A DNA stretch of 64,000 nt from positions 124,001 through 188,000 of the forward strand of contig NW_005179061.1 in the NCBI RefSeq assembly GCF_000350225.1. The letters are read 5' to 3'. The stretch comes from Chondrus crispus (Eukaryota; Rhodophyta; Florideophyceae; Gigartinales; Gigartinaceae). Positions 31,442 to 42,544 of the stretch are shown one piece after another; within the stretch, counting starts at the first letter, position 1, and each line of letters begins with the position of its first letter. The notes below the pieces were generated by a model. The model saw nothing but the letters and a program-made list of their open reading frames with translations. It had not been told where the DNA came from and searched no databases. The position numbers and the translations under genes are program-made.

Positions 31442-31890
31442 GGTATTTGATCGTGGATCAATTACTACTGTTTGGCCTTCTACGGTGCTGTGTGCCCGCC
31501 ATTTTTTTGGCGGGACGGGGAGAAGGGAGGAGGTAACATTTTGGGAAACTGGAGGCCTGTTTCGTGAACATGACGAGAAAGTGTTGGATCGTGAATTAAA
31601 TACTACTGTTTGGTCTTTAACGGTGATGTGTGCCGGCTATTTTCTTTTTTGGCGGGACGGGGAGAGACGCGGAGGTAACATTGCGGGAAACTGTAGAAGA
31701 GGTGAACGCTTAGGCCCCGGAGCGTTTCCCTGGAGTGCAGGGATGAAAGACTGCACCCATTGTCCGCACTGGCAGCAACGAGAACTGAATCACCAAATGA
31801 GCCTTTTTTACCAAATAATGCTTTTAGGAAAGGGTATACCGCGCAGGCCTGCATGCACAGGCAAGTTTCTTTGGTATGACATGTAATGAC
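31442..31890. other. Remnant sequence with internal duplication
   Basis: Two similar blocks, 31480-31545 and 31600-31665 (GCCGGC..TTTTTGGCGGGACGGGGAGA), show a local duplication of about 130 bp. The plus-strand 295-codon frame across 30999-31886 mostly mirrors the transposase fragment and is not supported. Confidence 0.5.
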
Positions 31891-32028
31891 TGTCGCGCGA
31901 CAAGATTGACAAAAGCTGTATGGCTGGCCAGCCATACTGGAACTAGATTATTTTTTGTTAATTTTTTAGAGGTCGATTCCAGTATGGCTGGCCACCCATA
32001 CAGCTTTTGTCGATCTTGTCGCGCGACA
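31891..32028. repeat. 51-bp-arm hairpin (two mismatches)
   Basis: Arms 31891-31941 and 31978-32028. The outer 12 bp, TGTCGCGCGACA, are themselves a perfect palindrome. Confidence 0.9.
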
Positions 32029-33186
32029 AACACAGAATGTAGTACACGCAGTGACCCAAATGCAATGTCTTACCCGTGTGACCCATGACTAAGACATTGC
32101 ATTATTGCCGCTGTCTCTACGTGTCCCTAACGGTCATTATCTCAAGGAGTGACAAATTCTACCCTCAGAACGGATGACCGATGAATAAGGTTCTAATGAT
32201 GGTACTGCTCGACATTAATTAAATCAAAGCTAAATATATAGTGTTTATAATAGGCATTAATTAATATCCGACAGTGTAATGTTCCAGGATCGCGTCGTAA
32301 GGACGCGGAGTTTCGAAGTACCATTCTTCTAATGATGGTACTGCTCGACATTAATTACATCATAGTTAAATATATAGTGTTTATAATATGCATTAATTAA
32401 TGTTCGACAGTGTAACGTGTTATAGATTGCATTTTGATCACCACGTGTCATACAAAGCCTTTTTGTTCGCACGTGTAATACATTGCGTTAGGGGGATTTT
32501 TGGTAATGTTTTGGGGGTTACAAAATGTTTTAGATTTTCGACCAGTGGTCAGTGGGTCTGTGATCAGTGGGTCTGTGATCAGTGGGTCTGTGATCAGTGG
32601 TCACTGATCACAGACCGGCGAAGGGTGTCGTACGACATCGTCCTTGCTGTAAAATTTGACAAAATTTTAGATTCCAAATTTTTTAGCAAATGGCCCTGTG
32701 ATCAATGGGTCTGTGATCAGTGGTCACTCATCACAGACCGGGGAAGGGTGTCGTACGACATCGTCATTTTAAGAAATATTTGCACCACAACCAAACGCTT
32801 CCAGCCCCCCAAACGGTGCATGCACATTTCCGCCCTGAGCCTTCCAGAACTCCGATCTCTCCACAAGCAGAGAAGCTCTACTGTGGTCTCACAAGAAGAC
32901 TTCGTAATAACAAATAACACTGTTGTACAATTGTCGGATCTTGCTGTCATCGAAAGTTGTGTGAAAGCCATGTACGTGAGCATTAAATATATTTAATGAT
33001 TACAATAAGCGTTAATTAATAGCGAGATCACGTCCCAATGACGCCGGGTTTTGCAGCACCATTGTATGGATGATGGTAGAGCTTGTGCAACAATTAAATG
33101 ATCATTAAATATTAACGTCAATTATTTACTAATTGCAATATTTCTAATTAGGGGATTGACAGAGTAGGGGATTAATTACTAGCAGT
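32029..33186. repeat. Mixed repeats: Z copies and palindrome units
   Basis: Repeat Z at 32195-32420 and 32985-33190; GATC palindrome units at 32540-32770 with three tandem TCTGTGATCAGTGGG half-sites. 32780-32985 is unique sequence without a gene. Confidence 0.7.
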
Positions 33187-33705
33187 CCTCGCGCACGACC
33201 TCCATTCCAGTTGTTGTGCTTGTTTAAGGCATTGGGTCTATTTATTCGCAGACTTATTACTGCACTGTAGGGCACTCTACACATCGTATTGTGACATTAC
33301 GGCTTAAAGACGTAGTCCATTCCACGATAGATTGGGGAAGAATATATAAGTAAAGTTTGTTGTTCAGTTATAGTCGGGGATTTTTCGACTATAGAGCCCT
33401 GCCGGGCTCTCAAAAATATCAGGGTACATCGCGCAGGCTTGCAAGAGCAGGCAAGGTATTTGGTATGATATGCAATGTTCTGTCGTGCAACAAGATTTTC
33501 AAAAGCTGTATGGGTGGCCAGCCATACAGCAACTAATGTAATTTTTGCTAATTTTTTGGAGGTCGATTCCAGTATGGCTGGCCACCCATACAGCTTTTGA
33601 AAATCTTGTTGCACGACAAAAATGCAATATATTACACGTGGCGAACAAAATGCAATGTACTACACGTGTGAATGACCAAAATGCAATGAAGTACACGTGG
33701 CGACC
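33187..33705. repeat. Duplicated block with perfect 47-bp hairpin (copy 2)
   Basis: Copy of 28401-28925. Arms 33481-33527 and 33572-33618 are perfect over 47 bp with a 44-nt loop, three base pairs longer than in copy 1. Confidence 0.9.
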
Positions 33706-34430
33706 AAAATGCAATGTTTTAGACGTGGCGACTTAATGAATGTCGGACAATGTAATGTTCGGCGATTGCCTCCTAAGGACGCTGAGGTCCGGAGTGCCAT
33801 TGTTGTAATGATGGTACTGCTCGACATTAATTAAATCAAAGCTAAATATATAGTGTTTATAATAGGCATTAATTAATGTCCGACAGTGTAATGTTCCAGG
33901 ATGGCGTCCTAAGGACGCGTTGTTTCGGAGTACCATTGTTCTAATGATGGTACTGTACTGCTCGACATTAATTACATCATAGTTAAATGTATAGTGTTTC
34001 TAAGATGCATTAATTAATGTTCGACAGTGTAACGTGTTATAGATTGCGTTTTGATCACCACGTGTCATACAAAGCATTTCTGTTCGCACGTGTAATACAT
34101 TGCGTTAGGGTGATTTTTGGTAATGTTTTGGGGGGTGATTTGGGTGTGATTCTAGTGCGGTTGTCGCGCGACAAGATTTCATTTTGCTGTATGGGTGGCC
34201 AGCCATACTACAACTTTATTAAAATTTGATAACTTTTCGGAGGGCAATTCTAGTATGGGTGGCCACCCATACTAACATTTCCTGTATTGGTAATATAGTG
34301 CTGACCTGTGTCTGTGGGACGAAAATGGCTCTATATCGAACCCGGCACTATAAGTAAATTGGAATTTCGACTTTTTAAAGCCACTTTTCTTGCATCACTG
34401 CCTTCAAGGAACTCACGCAGGGCGCTATCA
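33706..34430. repeat. Repeat Z copies and decayed hairpin
   Basis: Repeat Z at 33735-34030 and a decayed hairpin at 34156-34275, arranged as at 28931-29290, so the whole block is duplicated at a distance of about 4.8 kb. Confidence 0.65.
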
Positions 34431-35327
34431 CTCATACTGCACATCTGCACTAAAGATTCAAGTCTTACAAAAGCCAAAACGCTTTATGCTGGGACCACAG
34501 ACGCAGTGACGGACCTGGAATACTGGGATAGTCCGTTGCTGCGAAGAAAGAGGAGGTGCGGGCGCGGGGGTCGGGTGTGGGGGGAGGATTATGTTTGGGT
34601 GGTGGGGGTAGGGAGCGGGGATGGGTACCAAGGGGATACGAAGGGAGGGCGGAATGGGTGAAGATGGAGGTTTTTTCTTTTTTCGTTTCGACAGGACAGA
34701 GGGAGGTGACGACGTGGGACGGAGGAGCAAGCTTGGGGAATGGTAGGAAGGGGTCAGGCTGCACGCCGGTGCACATCTCAACGAAGTCGTGCAGCACGTC
34801 CTTTGGACGAGCCTGCATGCTCTTCACATAACACGCTCCCCGCGGTCACGAGCAAGTAGAGCCTAGGAATTATATACGAGCTGAGTCTCCCGGACGCGCT
34901 CGTGCACAGCCGCCCGCTTCCGCACTCCCCTCCTTCCTCCCCCCCTACGGAACCCCTCTTCCCCTCCGTGGACTCCTTTCATCGCCCCCAACCATCCCCG
35001 CCCCTGCCTTCTTACTGTCTAAACTCCCATATGCAGCCGGCTGCACGGCGCTATGTGCAGCTGGCTGCTCAACCCCACTGTCTTGCAAGCGGCGGCCCCC
35101 CCCTCTACCTCCCCCATCTCCCCCCGCCCATCCCCGCCCTTTCCTCCATTGTGGCCCTCCTGCGGGCTGCATCGGCAGGCCCGCGCTCATACAATCTGCC
35201 TCTCACGGGGAACAGTCCCTCGCTCGCCCCTCTCATCCCCCCAACCGAGTGAATCATATGGTAACGAACCGCTCTCCGCCTTAGCGAACCCCTTTCCCCC
35301 ACCCACACCGTCGTCCATATCCCCGCT
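34431..35327. other. GC-rich flank upstream of the GATA gene
   Basis: CT-rich on the plus strand. A possible small minus-strand frame from ATG 34818 (MQARPKDVLHDFVEM..) with a CGTATATAATTCC box about 50-60 bp upstream at 34867-34879 soon becomes Pro-rich low complexity. I do not call it a gene. The sequence from about 35180 on is shared with 58545 and 63330. Confidence 0.4.
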
Positions 35328-35339
35328 CTTTATAAACAG
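35328..35339 (+). promoter_or_regulatory. TATA box of the GATA gene
   Basis: CTTTATAAACAG, 116-127 bp upstream of ATG 35455, followed by a pyrimidine-rich leader with a T run. It is conserved in the copies at about 58693 and 63478. Confidence 0.65.
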
Positions 35340-35454
35340 CCAACCCCGCCGTACTAGCTTTCGTCCCTCCCCCCTCCTCACCCCTCATCCCGACGCTCAT
35401 CATCTCATCTTCACTCCTTTTTTTTTCGTTCTACGATACCACCAACTCTCCAAC

Positions 35455-36872
35455 ATGTTTCTCACCGCCTCCCCCCAAACACCGTTCTTCCCTATCGGTT
35501 GCCCTACAGAGCCTCCCCCAAACTCCCTCGACGCTTCCGTTGCTCGCTTCACTCCTCCCGTTCCCAAACCTCTTACCCCCCCACCTGCTTGCAAGGGCTG
35601 CTCCAAGCGCAAGCCCAAAGGGATCATTCGCTTTCTACCAGATGGAACCCCTTGGACTTGTGCCAGGTGCAAAACCATCATTACCCCCGTCCGCCGTAGC
35701 GGATCGGGCGGCGTTGCAACGCTTTGCAACGCATGCCGCTTGCGCCGCTCCAAAAACATCCGCGCCGCCCTCGAAGGGGGTATTTCCAAGAAGCGCGGGA
35801 AGAAGGGGGCCAACGCCAAGGTCAAATCGAGTGAACGCAAGGCAGTTGCGCAGAAAAAGACGTTCAAGAAGGCTGTTGCGCTGCAGCAACACCGACAAGA
35901 TGTGCCAGTTGCCAACAATACGAAACAGCCTGCCCGCTTTGTTCACCATGGAAACGACCAACAACCGAATCAAAACACACCGGCGCTTCGGGAGCAGCCG
36001 GCCCGAGTCTCGCAGGCTCCTGGGCGTGTACACTACGTCATTAAACAGGAGCAATGCGCGACAATTGAGCAGTCTGCGTATGGCACAGCGCAGCACCAGC
36101 CTCCCGCGCATTGGGAAGCACAGTACCAGCCTCCATATGGTTCCCCGGAAGAGCAATCTCCAGCCTCGGACACTTCATATGACACTTACGCTGTCAAGGA
36201 TCACAGAATCCCGGTAGAGTATTTGCCGGTCACCGCGCAACACCAGGAGCGGGTATATGGGGAGGCAATACAAGAGGAGCTCGCCGCAGCGGTCGGCTGG
36301 GAAGCCCAGAAAAAATGCGTCCCTTGGCCGGTGGCAGGAGGCTACGCTCCCGATGGCCACATCACTGAAGGCGAGGTGGAAGCCTACAGGGCAACGAAAA
36401 TGGAGTATCACATCTATTTGGATCGATGACGTTGCACGCGAATGTGATGAGGACGCAGGAGATGCAGGGTGAGCATGAGGGCACGCTGAGCGATAGATAT
36501 GAAGACCAAGTGTGTTCACCAGCACTGCCATTGTCGATGAGCACTGAGAGCGACGAAGTGCTGGCGGCAATCGCTTGCCGGATGGAGGGTGCTTCGCACG
36601 TGACGGATGCGCCATCTCCCCTACCGTCGGCGTCGGAGCCGATGGCAGCGGGGCTGCAGCGGTGTCTACAGAGCATCGCTGGACGAATTGCATCACAGAA
36701 ACTGATGCTGCACCGCCTGAACGAGGTGCAGTTTCAACTACTCGCCGACGGGAACATTGGAGATGCGGTGTCACAGGCGCGCCGGGAGATTGCGGGGCTG
36801 AGGGACTACGGTCGTGATACGATAGAAGTGATGAGGGGGTTTGCTACAGCTCTGCTTGGCGGAAGGGAGTGA
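35455..36872 (+). CDS. GATA-type zinc-finger protein, copy 1
   Basis: Start ATG 35455, behind the TATA box and leader; an upstream extension of the open frame would cross the promoter. Residues 69-94 form a GATA finger, C69-X2-C72-X18-C91-X2-C94, with TP and TLCNAC landmarks but Val in place of the usual Trp and CRLRR in place of CGL. A basic KKRGKKG tail follows, then Gln/Pro/Tyr-rich sequence (HQPPAHWEAQYQPP). The frame stops at 36429 after 324 codons. The neighbouring frame 36426-36872 continues coding-like sequence ending LRDYGRDTIEVMRGFATALLGGRE. In copy 2 (59240) an extra G joins the two frames, so this copy probably lost one base near 36376 and the full protein would be about 472 residues. 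GATA fingers bind WGATAR sites; role here unknown. Confidence 0.7.
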
Positions 36873-37640
36873 GACGTGGGACCAAGGTTGGAGGAAAAGG
36901 CTTTAGTTGTATGTAATGCGTGCTCATCGTGTGTTTGTCGTTCAGTAAATTTTTTTTGCGTGTTTCAAAGTGTGCGAAACGGGTGGTGTCGGTAGAGTTT
37001 GAACCGAGAGTGCAGATGCGGCCGTCGCCGCGCTACAGTACGAGCGAGATGGAAGGGTTCGACCTGAACAGGTGGCGTTCACGCCACCTGCATAGAGCAT
37101 CGCGAATGGGAAATGGGCAACCTATCATTCGTAAGGCATGTGTGCGGGCAGCGAGCGGGACGCTGTATCGAGGGACGAGGGAGAAAGGAAAGGGTGGAAG
37201 AGGGACGGACGTGGGAGAAGAGTGTCTGAAGAGTGTCTGAAGAGTGTCACGGGCGACTCATTGGCATGTTGGCTTGAATGTTTGAAGGTCATTGCAAGAG
37301 CGAATGCGAGATTTCAACGTCACAGGAGTGATGGAAAAACTTGGACAAAGACGAGAAGAACGATAGAACGATACTGGTACAGTTGCATACATATCATGTA
37401 TACATACCGATCATAAGGCCAAAAGCCTCCCAGTGCTCCGTGGGGGAGGTTTCGACGGCTAGGTACAAAAAATCGCTGACGCGTCTCTCATCTTGCCAGA
37501 CTTCGAATAATTGAACAACTGAAGGGGGGTTGCCCTACATTTTGGACAACGCCAAAATAGCTCGGATATGCAAATTATTTGAAAACAACCGTATGGGGGA
37601 GGTGGGGGGCGCAGCGGCCGCGAGGAAGGGCTCGGCTCTA
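36873..37640. other. 3' flank of GATA gene, conserved in copies
   Basis: Shared with 59743-60557 and in decayed form with 50460-50720. It contains a perfect 9-bp hairpin (CAGGTGGCG, TTCA, CGCCACCTG) at 37070-37091 and a CCTCCC/GGGGGAGG inverted repeat at 37428-37449. No gene seen. Confidence 0.6.
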
Positions 37641-38009
37641 CAGCGCTGGGAGGGGCCAGCTGTGGACGCGGAGTCGTGCGGTGTGACGCGCGCGTGTCGA
37701 CGGCGCGAGCGCGTGCCATAGACTCACGGTGCAGCGGGCGTCACGGAGTGGGGCGCGACTCTGCAGCGCTGGGAGGGGCCGGCTGTGAACGCGGAGTCGT
37801 ACGGTGTGACGCGCGCGTGTCGACGGCGCGAGCGCGTGCCATAAACTCACGGTGCAGCGGGCGTCACGGGGTGGGGCGCGACTCTGCAGCGCTGGGAGGG
37901 GCCGGCTGTGGACGCGGAGTCGTGCGGTGTGACGCGCACGTGTTGACAGCACGAGCGTGAGTCATAGGCTCACGGCGCAACGGGCGTCACGGGGTGGGGC
38001 GCGAATTTT
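37641..38009. repeat. 123-bp tandem repeat, three units
   Basis: Units start at 37641, 37764 and 37887 (CAGCGCTGGGAGGGGCC). The duplicated locus at 60558-60803 has two units. The period is a multiple of three, so long open frames arise without being genes. Confidence 0.9.
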
Positions 38010-38350
38010 GCGTTTTCGTGGGAGAGGCGTCGGACACCAGCGACGGCGTCGGTCACCTTTATAATAATATAAAAAACGTCAATGAATGTTGCAGATTTCA
38101 ATTGTATGTCGCCAATTTTTACAGCATACATCTACTTTACGGCGCGGGGGGGGGAGAGAGGGGGACGCACACCGTCTTTCAGCCCACAACTGCAGCTCTG
38201 TACCCCATTCCCCACTACAGGGGGTGCCCCGTTTTAGCGCACACCAATTTAACGGATGACCCGGTTTTGCGCACATAAGTCCGGGGTGCACGAAAAAGTA
38301 TGATAAATATCTAAACAGTACCTTTTGGCAACGGGAGGGGTCGGCCAGCT
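38010..38350. other. Flank between 123-bp array and ABC pseudogene
   Basis: Shared with 60804-60978 up to about 38180, where the duplicate breaks off at CAGCCCACAA. No gene. Confidence 0.5.
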
Positions 38351-40125
38351 GAGTGGTATTGGATCTTGATCGGAGTCGTTGGAGCGGCGGTTGCCGGTTC
38401 CGCCTTTCCAGTCATGTCTATTGTCTTCTCAAGGGTAAGATCGAACGGATAATGATTTGTTTTCGGCGTGCTTTGGGTTATCCTGATTCTCGTCTCGTCT
38501 GTTTTTGCGATGTTCCATTGTTCTTGTTGCTAACCGTGTTTATGTCTACTGCATGTGGTTACGTTACACTTCGTATTGTCCAAACTCCAGGTCATTTTTG
38601 TCATAATGCGACCGGCAGATAACACTCCAGGGGAGATTCGGGAGTGGTGTCTCTACTTCGTTGCGATTGGGGGTGGTTCTTTCTTCGGCTACTTCTGTCA
38701 GTCGTCTGGATTGGGAATTAGTGGAGAGCGACTGACATTGAAACTGAGGCGGAGAAGTTTCAGAGCTATCTTGAGACAGGAAATAGGATTTTTCGATGAG
38801 AGGAAGAACTCAGTGGGCGCCCTCCCTCACAACACGACTTGCCACTGAGGCCTCGAGGGTGAAGGGTGTAACTGGGGATACATTGGGTCGTTCGCTTTGA
38901 GCACGGTTTGCTATAGCATATGAAGCGTGCTGGCGCGTAGCCCTCGTGGTAACGGGCGTTTTCCCGATTATGGCTATTTGGCTATTTGTGATGCATTGCA
39001 AATGAAACTGATGACAGGTTTTGACGCTGATTCGGAGAAGATGTACGCAGAGGCGGGTAGGCAGTGAATAACTTTGATACCGTTACATCCGTGGGTGTGC
39101 AGGATGTCTTCATGCGAAAATATAACGCAGCACTTGAGATTCCACTTGAGATTCCAATTAGGAATGGGCGCAAGTCAGCAATGGTTGCCGGGATAATGTT
39201 CGGTATCTCCGAGTTTCTATCTCAAGCACTCTGGGCTGTGAGCTTTTGGATTGGCTCGATCTTTGTCCGCGATGGATTTTGCGATTTTCCCGAGCTTATG
39301 ACGGCGATCACGGGACTTCTCTTCGCCGGGATGATGCTTGGAAATGCCAGTGGTCAAGCCAGTGATGTGAGCAAGGCGAAAATTGCTGCTACCAAAATCT
39401 TCCGCCTTTTGGATCGTGAATCGGGCATTGACCCAAGTAAGAAGACTGGAGAGGTGTCTTCAATTTCCGGTCATCTGGCGGCAGAAGGGTTGCGATTTGA
39501 GTATCCGTCGCGTCCGGACGTTCACGTTCTTCGAGGGGCATCCATTGAAGTATCTCAGGGCCAAACGTTAGCATTGGTTGGAGCTAGTGGATGTGGAAAA
39601 TCTACGACTATTGCCCTTTTGGAGCGATTCTACGATCCTCGCGAAGGGACTATTCCAATTGATGATACTGAAATCCGAGAGTACAACCTGAATCACCTGC
39701 GATTCAACTTGGGTCTTGTTTCCCAAGAGCCTGATCTTTTCAATAGGAGTATACGGGACAATATTGCCTACAGGCTGGACCACTCTGATGGGACTCCGGT
39801 GACAGATGACACGATCATAGCAGCTGCGAAGGCTGCCAATGCTCACTCATTCATTTCAGAACTGGAAGACGGATATGACACTGTCGTTGGCGCACGGGGG
39901 GAAAGACTTTCAGGCGGGCAACGGCAGCGCGTGGCAATCGCTCGAGCGCTTGTGCGAGAGCCCCGAATCCTTCTACTGGACGAAGCAACTTCTGCACTCG
40001 ATGCGGTGTCGGAGCGAGTTGTACAAGACTCGTTGGACAAGGCAGCAGCAGAATGCACGACGGTGGCCATCGCGCATCGGTTGTCTACAGTGAAGAACGC
40101 CGATGTGATAGCGATGGTGTCAAAG
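38351..40125 (+). pseudogene. ABCB-type (P-glycoprotein-like) transporter, C-terminal half, broken
   Basis: Covers the second membrane domain and second nucleotide-binding domain of a full ABC exporter. Membrane part: WYWILIGVVGAAVAGSAFPV, an intron, then SGERLTLKLRRRSFRAILRQ, EIGFFDERKNSVGAL. ATPase part: LVGASGCGKSTT (39574-39609), VSQEPDLF, LSGGQRQRVAIARAL, ILLLDEATSALD, IAHRLSTVKNAD. Lesions: a 4-nt insertion near 38830, an in-frame TGA at 38897 and a frame change near 39060. The end is cut at VSKG, where GGGATATTTCC begins at 40126 and replaces the last 30 or so residues. The first half of the transporter is absent. The NBD motifs are intact over 361 codons, so decay is recent. Confidence 0.85.
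38435..38590 (+). other. Spliceosomal intron inside the ABC pseudogene
   Basis: Begins GTAAGA after TTCTCAAGG and ends CCAG before GTCATTTTTG, phase 0, 156 bp. Removing it joins SIVFSR to VIFVIMRPADN, the spacing expected for this membrane domain. Its presence shows the pseudogene is not a retrocopy. Confidence 0.6.
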
Positions 40126-40151
40126 GGGATATTTCCTTTTATAATATAGAG
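40126..40151 (+). repeat. GGGATATTTCC..TATAATATAGAG motif truncating ABC gene
   Basis: Exact 26-bp copy of the motif at 17734 and 19394. The coding sequence of the transporter stops being recognisable at its first base. Confidence 0.9.
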
Positions 40152-41510
40152 ATTGGGATTTAGGAGTAGGAATGGAGAGTATGCGAACCTGGTTAAGAAC
40201 CAGTTGACTGAAGCGACCGACGAAGAATGAACACCAAGACGCATCAGTTTGCCCTCGTAGCGGGATGCGTAAGCAGTCATCTGGTTTTCCGAACTTGCTG
40301 TACGTAGAATATGAGGCGTATGTACATGTACTGTACTGTAGAGACTTGCTGAAGTGATCTGAATGGTGAGGATGATGTGGAGCTGTCCCCGCGACAGCCA
40401 TCCTCAAAAAGAAATTCGCCGCCCGAGGTCATGGGCGTCCGTGGGCTGCGTAATCATTGTGTGATGTCTCAATCTTTAATAACCGCAAGGCCTTCCCTTT
40501 TGTCATGCTTCCCTGTGCTGCTCTGAACGTTAGACTTTGTTTGAAGGAAGCAGGCTTGAAATACTGTAGACGGAGCCGGATCGAAAGGGCGGGGGTAGAA
40601 TCATAGATAAAAGGGGAGGATCCGGCGGCATCTATTTCCCTGCGTGTAGCTGTGAAGGAAAGGCCGCGTATCCGTTGTGAGGGTCTGATTGGGCACGGTG
40701 CGGGGTCTCTGAAGAAAATCCTATCCTCTCACTGTGCACCGTACACACTTGCACGTACAGTATCTCACTTGTCTTACACGTGGACTTGAGGTCTGGTATT
40801 ATTAATGTAGAACAGACCCACAATGCTTTAAGCACCCCAAAATGACTCTTCACAGTGGAAAAGGAAAAGGAGGGAGAGTGCGAAAGGGCCAGAGGGCGAG
40901 GGCGGGAGGGGGTTGGGACAGGGAGGGGCACGGAACAAGGAAATGATTCCAAGGTTAGTTTAGAATTGGGGGAGGGCAAAGGCGAGGGCCAGAGCCAGGG
41001 CGCAAGACAATGACCATGGATGATTTCGACATTTTGAAAAGAGAAGCGGTTGTACATTGCCCTCATTTTTTCACTTTGGTAGATGATGTCGACCTGGGAC
41101 TTTGGTCCAATATCATGAAAGCCTTTACCCCCTGTATTCTAAAAAGGCTCGGAAAGCTATCGGCCTCAGCGACACCAGCTCCGGCTGCGACGGGGAAAAG
41201 TAACTATCTAGAGACACCGTGCCACGAAGAAATTGTCGATAGCGACGCTGAAGTGGGCTGAGGCCCTATGGTCTCTTGTACGGCACGCTGTACTGCACAG
41301 TACTTAAAAAGGTTAAATAATGTGGAAATATTTTCTGCAATAGCACCGTCTGCACTGGTCGCAACTTCCGCCCCTAAACCATCTCGCGTTGTTCAGACTC
41401 TGAACAGCGCGAGATGGTTTGCGTGTTACCTTGTGAAGAGAGGGGAAGGGATCTGCGGCGGCTCAGGTCCTTTCGACCTGGCACTTAGTCATGGTCAGCA
41501 GTGATTGGCC
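40152..41510. other. Intergenic, no confident gene
   Basis: Only an 83-codon plus frame at 41010-41261 (MTMDDFDILKREAVVH..) with an ATG start; no domain recognised. There is a 21-bp inverted repeat around 41382-41417 (AACCATCTCGCG / CGCGAGATGGTT). Confidence 0.4.
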
Positions 41511-42036
41511 CCTATACCCATGTCCGAACAGACGCGCGTTCAGGTGGGCTGAAATTAAGCGCAAATTTACTTCGGTCTGACGGAGTGCGCATTGGCTAGA
41601 AAAAAATCTGGAAAAATTTCAATGCGCACAGGGCCAAATTTGATTATTTTATCATACCGGATGGACGTCGAAAATTGCCGACATGCATCCGACGGCAGCC
41701 GTTGGCCGGATGGACGTCATCCTCGCTGTCATGTCGCGTCATTGATCCCGTTCGTCGCTGTCACGATATCATTCGCGGTTCCCCTATTCAGGCCCCTGAA
41801 TCCCGACGCGCATCTACTGGCTGGCGCTCCTCGTAACGCGCGTCTATTGGTTCACTACTGATCTCACTTACTCTGTCCGTTCCACTCCTTCCCCCGCCCT
41901 GAATGACCACATACTGTATGAGACCATCTCATCCGCACGTTCTCTGGAACCACACCGCTCCTAATCCCCTAATCCCTAATCCCCTTCCGTACTCCTGTTG
42001 CCTCTCCTCCAAGGCACCCGCCCTCTTACGACTATC
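41511..42036 (+). mobile_element. Element Y, copy 2
   Basis: 526-bp unit from CCTATACCCATGTCCG to CTCTTACGACTAT, directly followed by copy 3. It contains a small AATCCCCTAATCC insertion near 41960 that copy 3 lacks. Confidence 0.85.
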
Positions 42037-42544
42037 CCTATACCCATGTCCGAGCAGACGCGCGTTCAGGTGGGCTAAAATTAAGCGCAAATTTACTTCG
42101 GTCTGACGGAGTGCGCATTGGCTAGAAAAAAATCTGGAAAAATTTCAATGCGCACAGGGCCAAATTTGATTATTTTATCATACCGGATGGACGTCGAAAA
42201 TTGCCGACATGCATCCGACCGCAACCGTTGGCCGGATGGACGTCATCCTCGCTGTCATGTCGCGTCATTGATCCCGTTCGTCGCTGTCACGATATCATTC
42301 GCGGTTCCCCTATTCAGGCCCCTGAATCCCGACGCGCATCTACTGGCTGGCGCTCCTCGTAACGCGCGTCTATTGGTTCACTACTGATCTCACTTACTCT
42401 GTCCGTTCCACTCCTTCCCCCGCCCTGAATGACCACATACTGTATGAGACAATCTCATCCGCACGTTCTCTGGAACCACACCGCTCCCTTTCCGTACTCC
42501 TGTTGCCCCTCCTCCAACGCGCCCGCCCTCTTACGACTATCCCT
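42037..42544 (+). mobile_element. Element Y, copy 3
   Basis: Tandem neighbour of copy 2 and nearly identical to it; copy 1 is at 19431-19826. No inverted ends or coding capacity recognised. Confidence 0.85.

Noticed and set aside
30999..31886. 295-codon plus-strand frame
   Set aside because: Largely antisense to the transposase fragment and carries no recognisable domain.
35053..35454. Upstream extension of the GATA frame
   Set aside because: Runs through the TATA box and leader; the ATG at 35455 is in the right place for the promoter.
39843..40407. Minus-strand frames over the ABC ATPase domain
   Set aside because: Antisense shadows of the transporter coding sequence.
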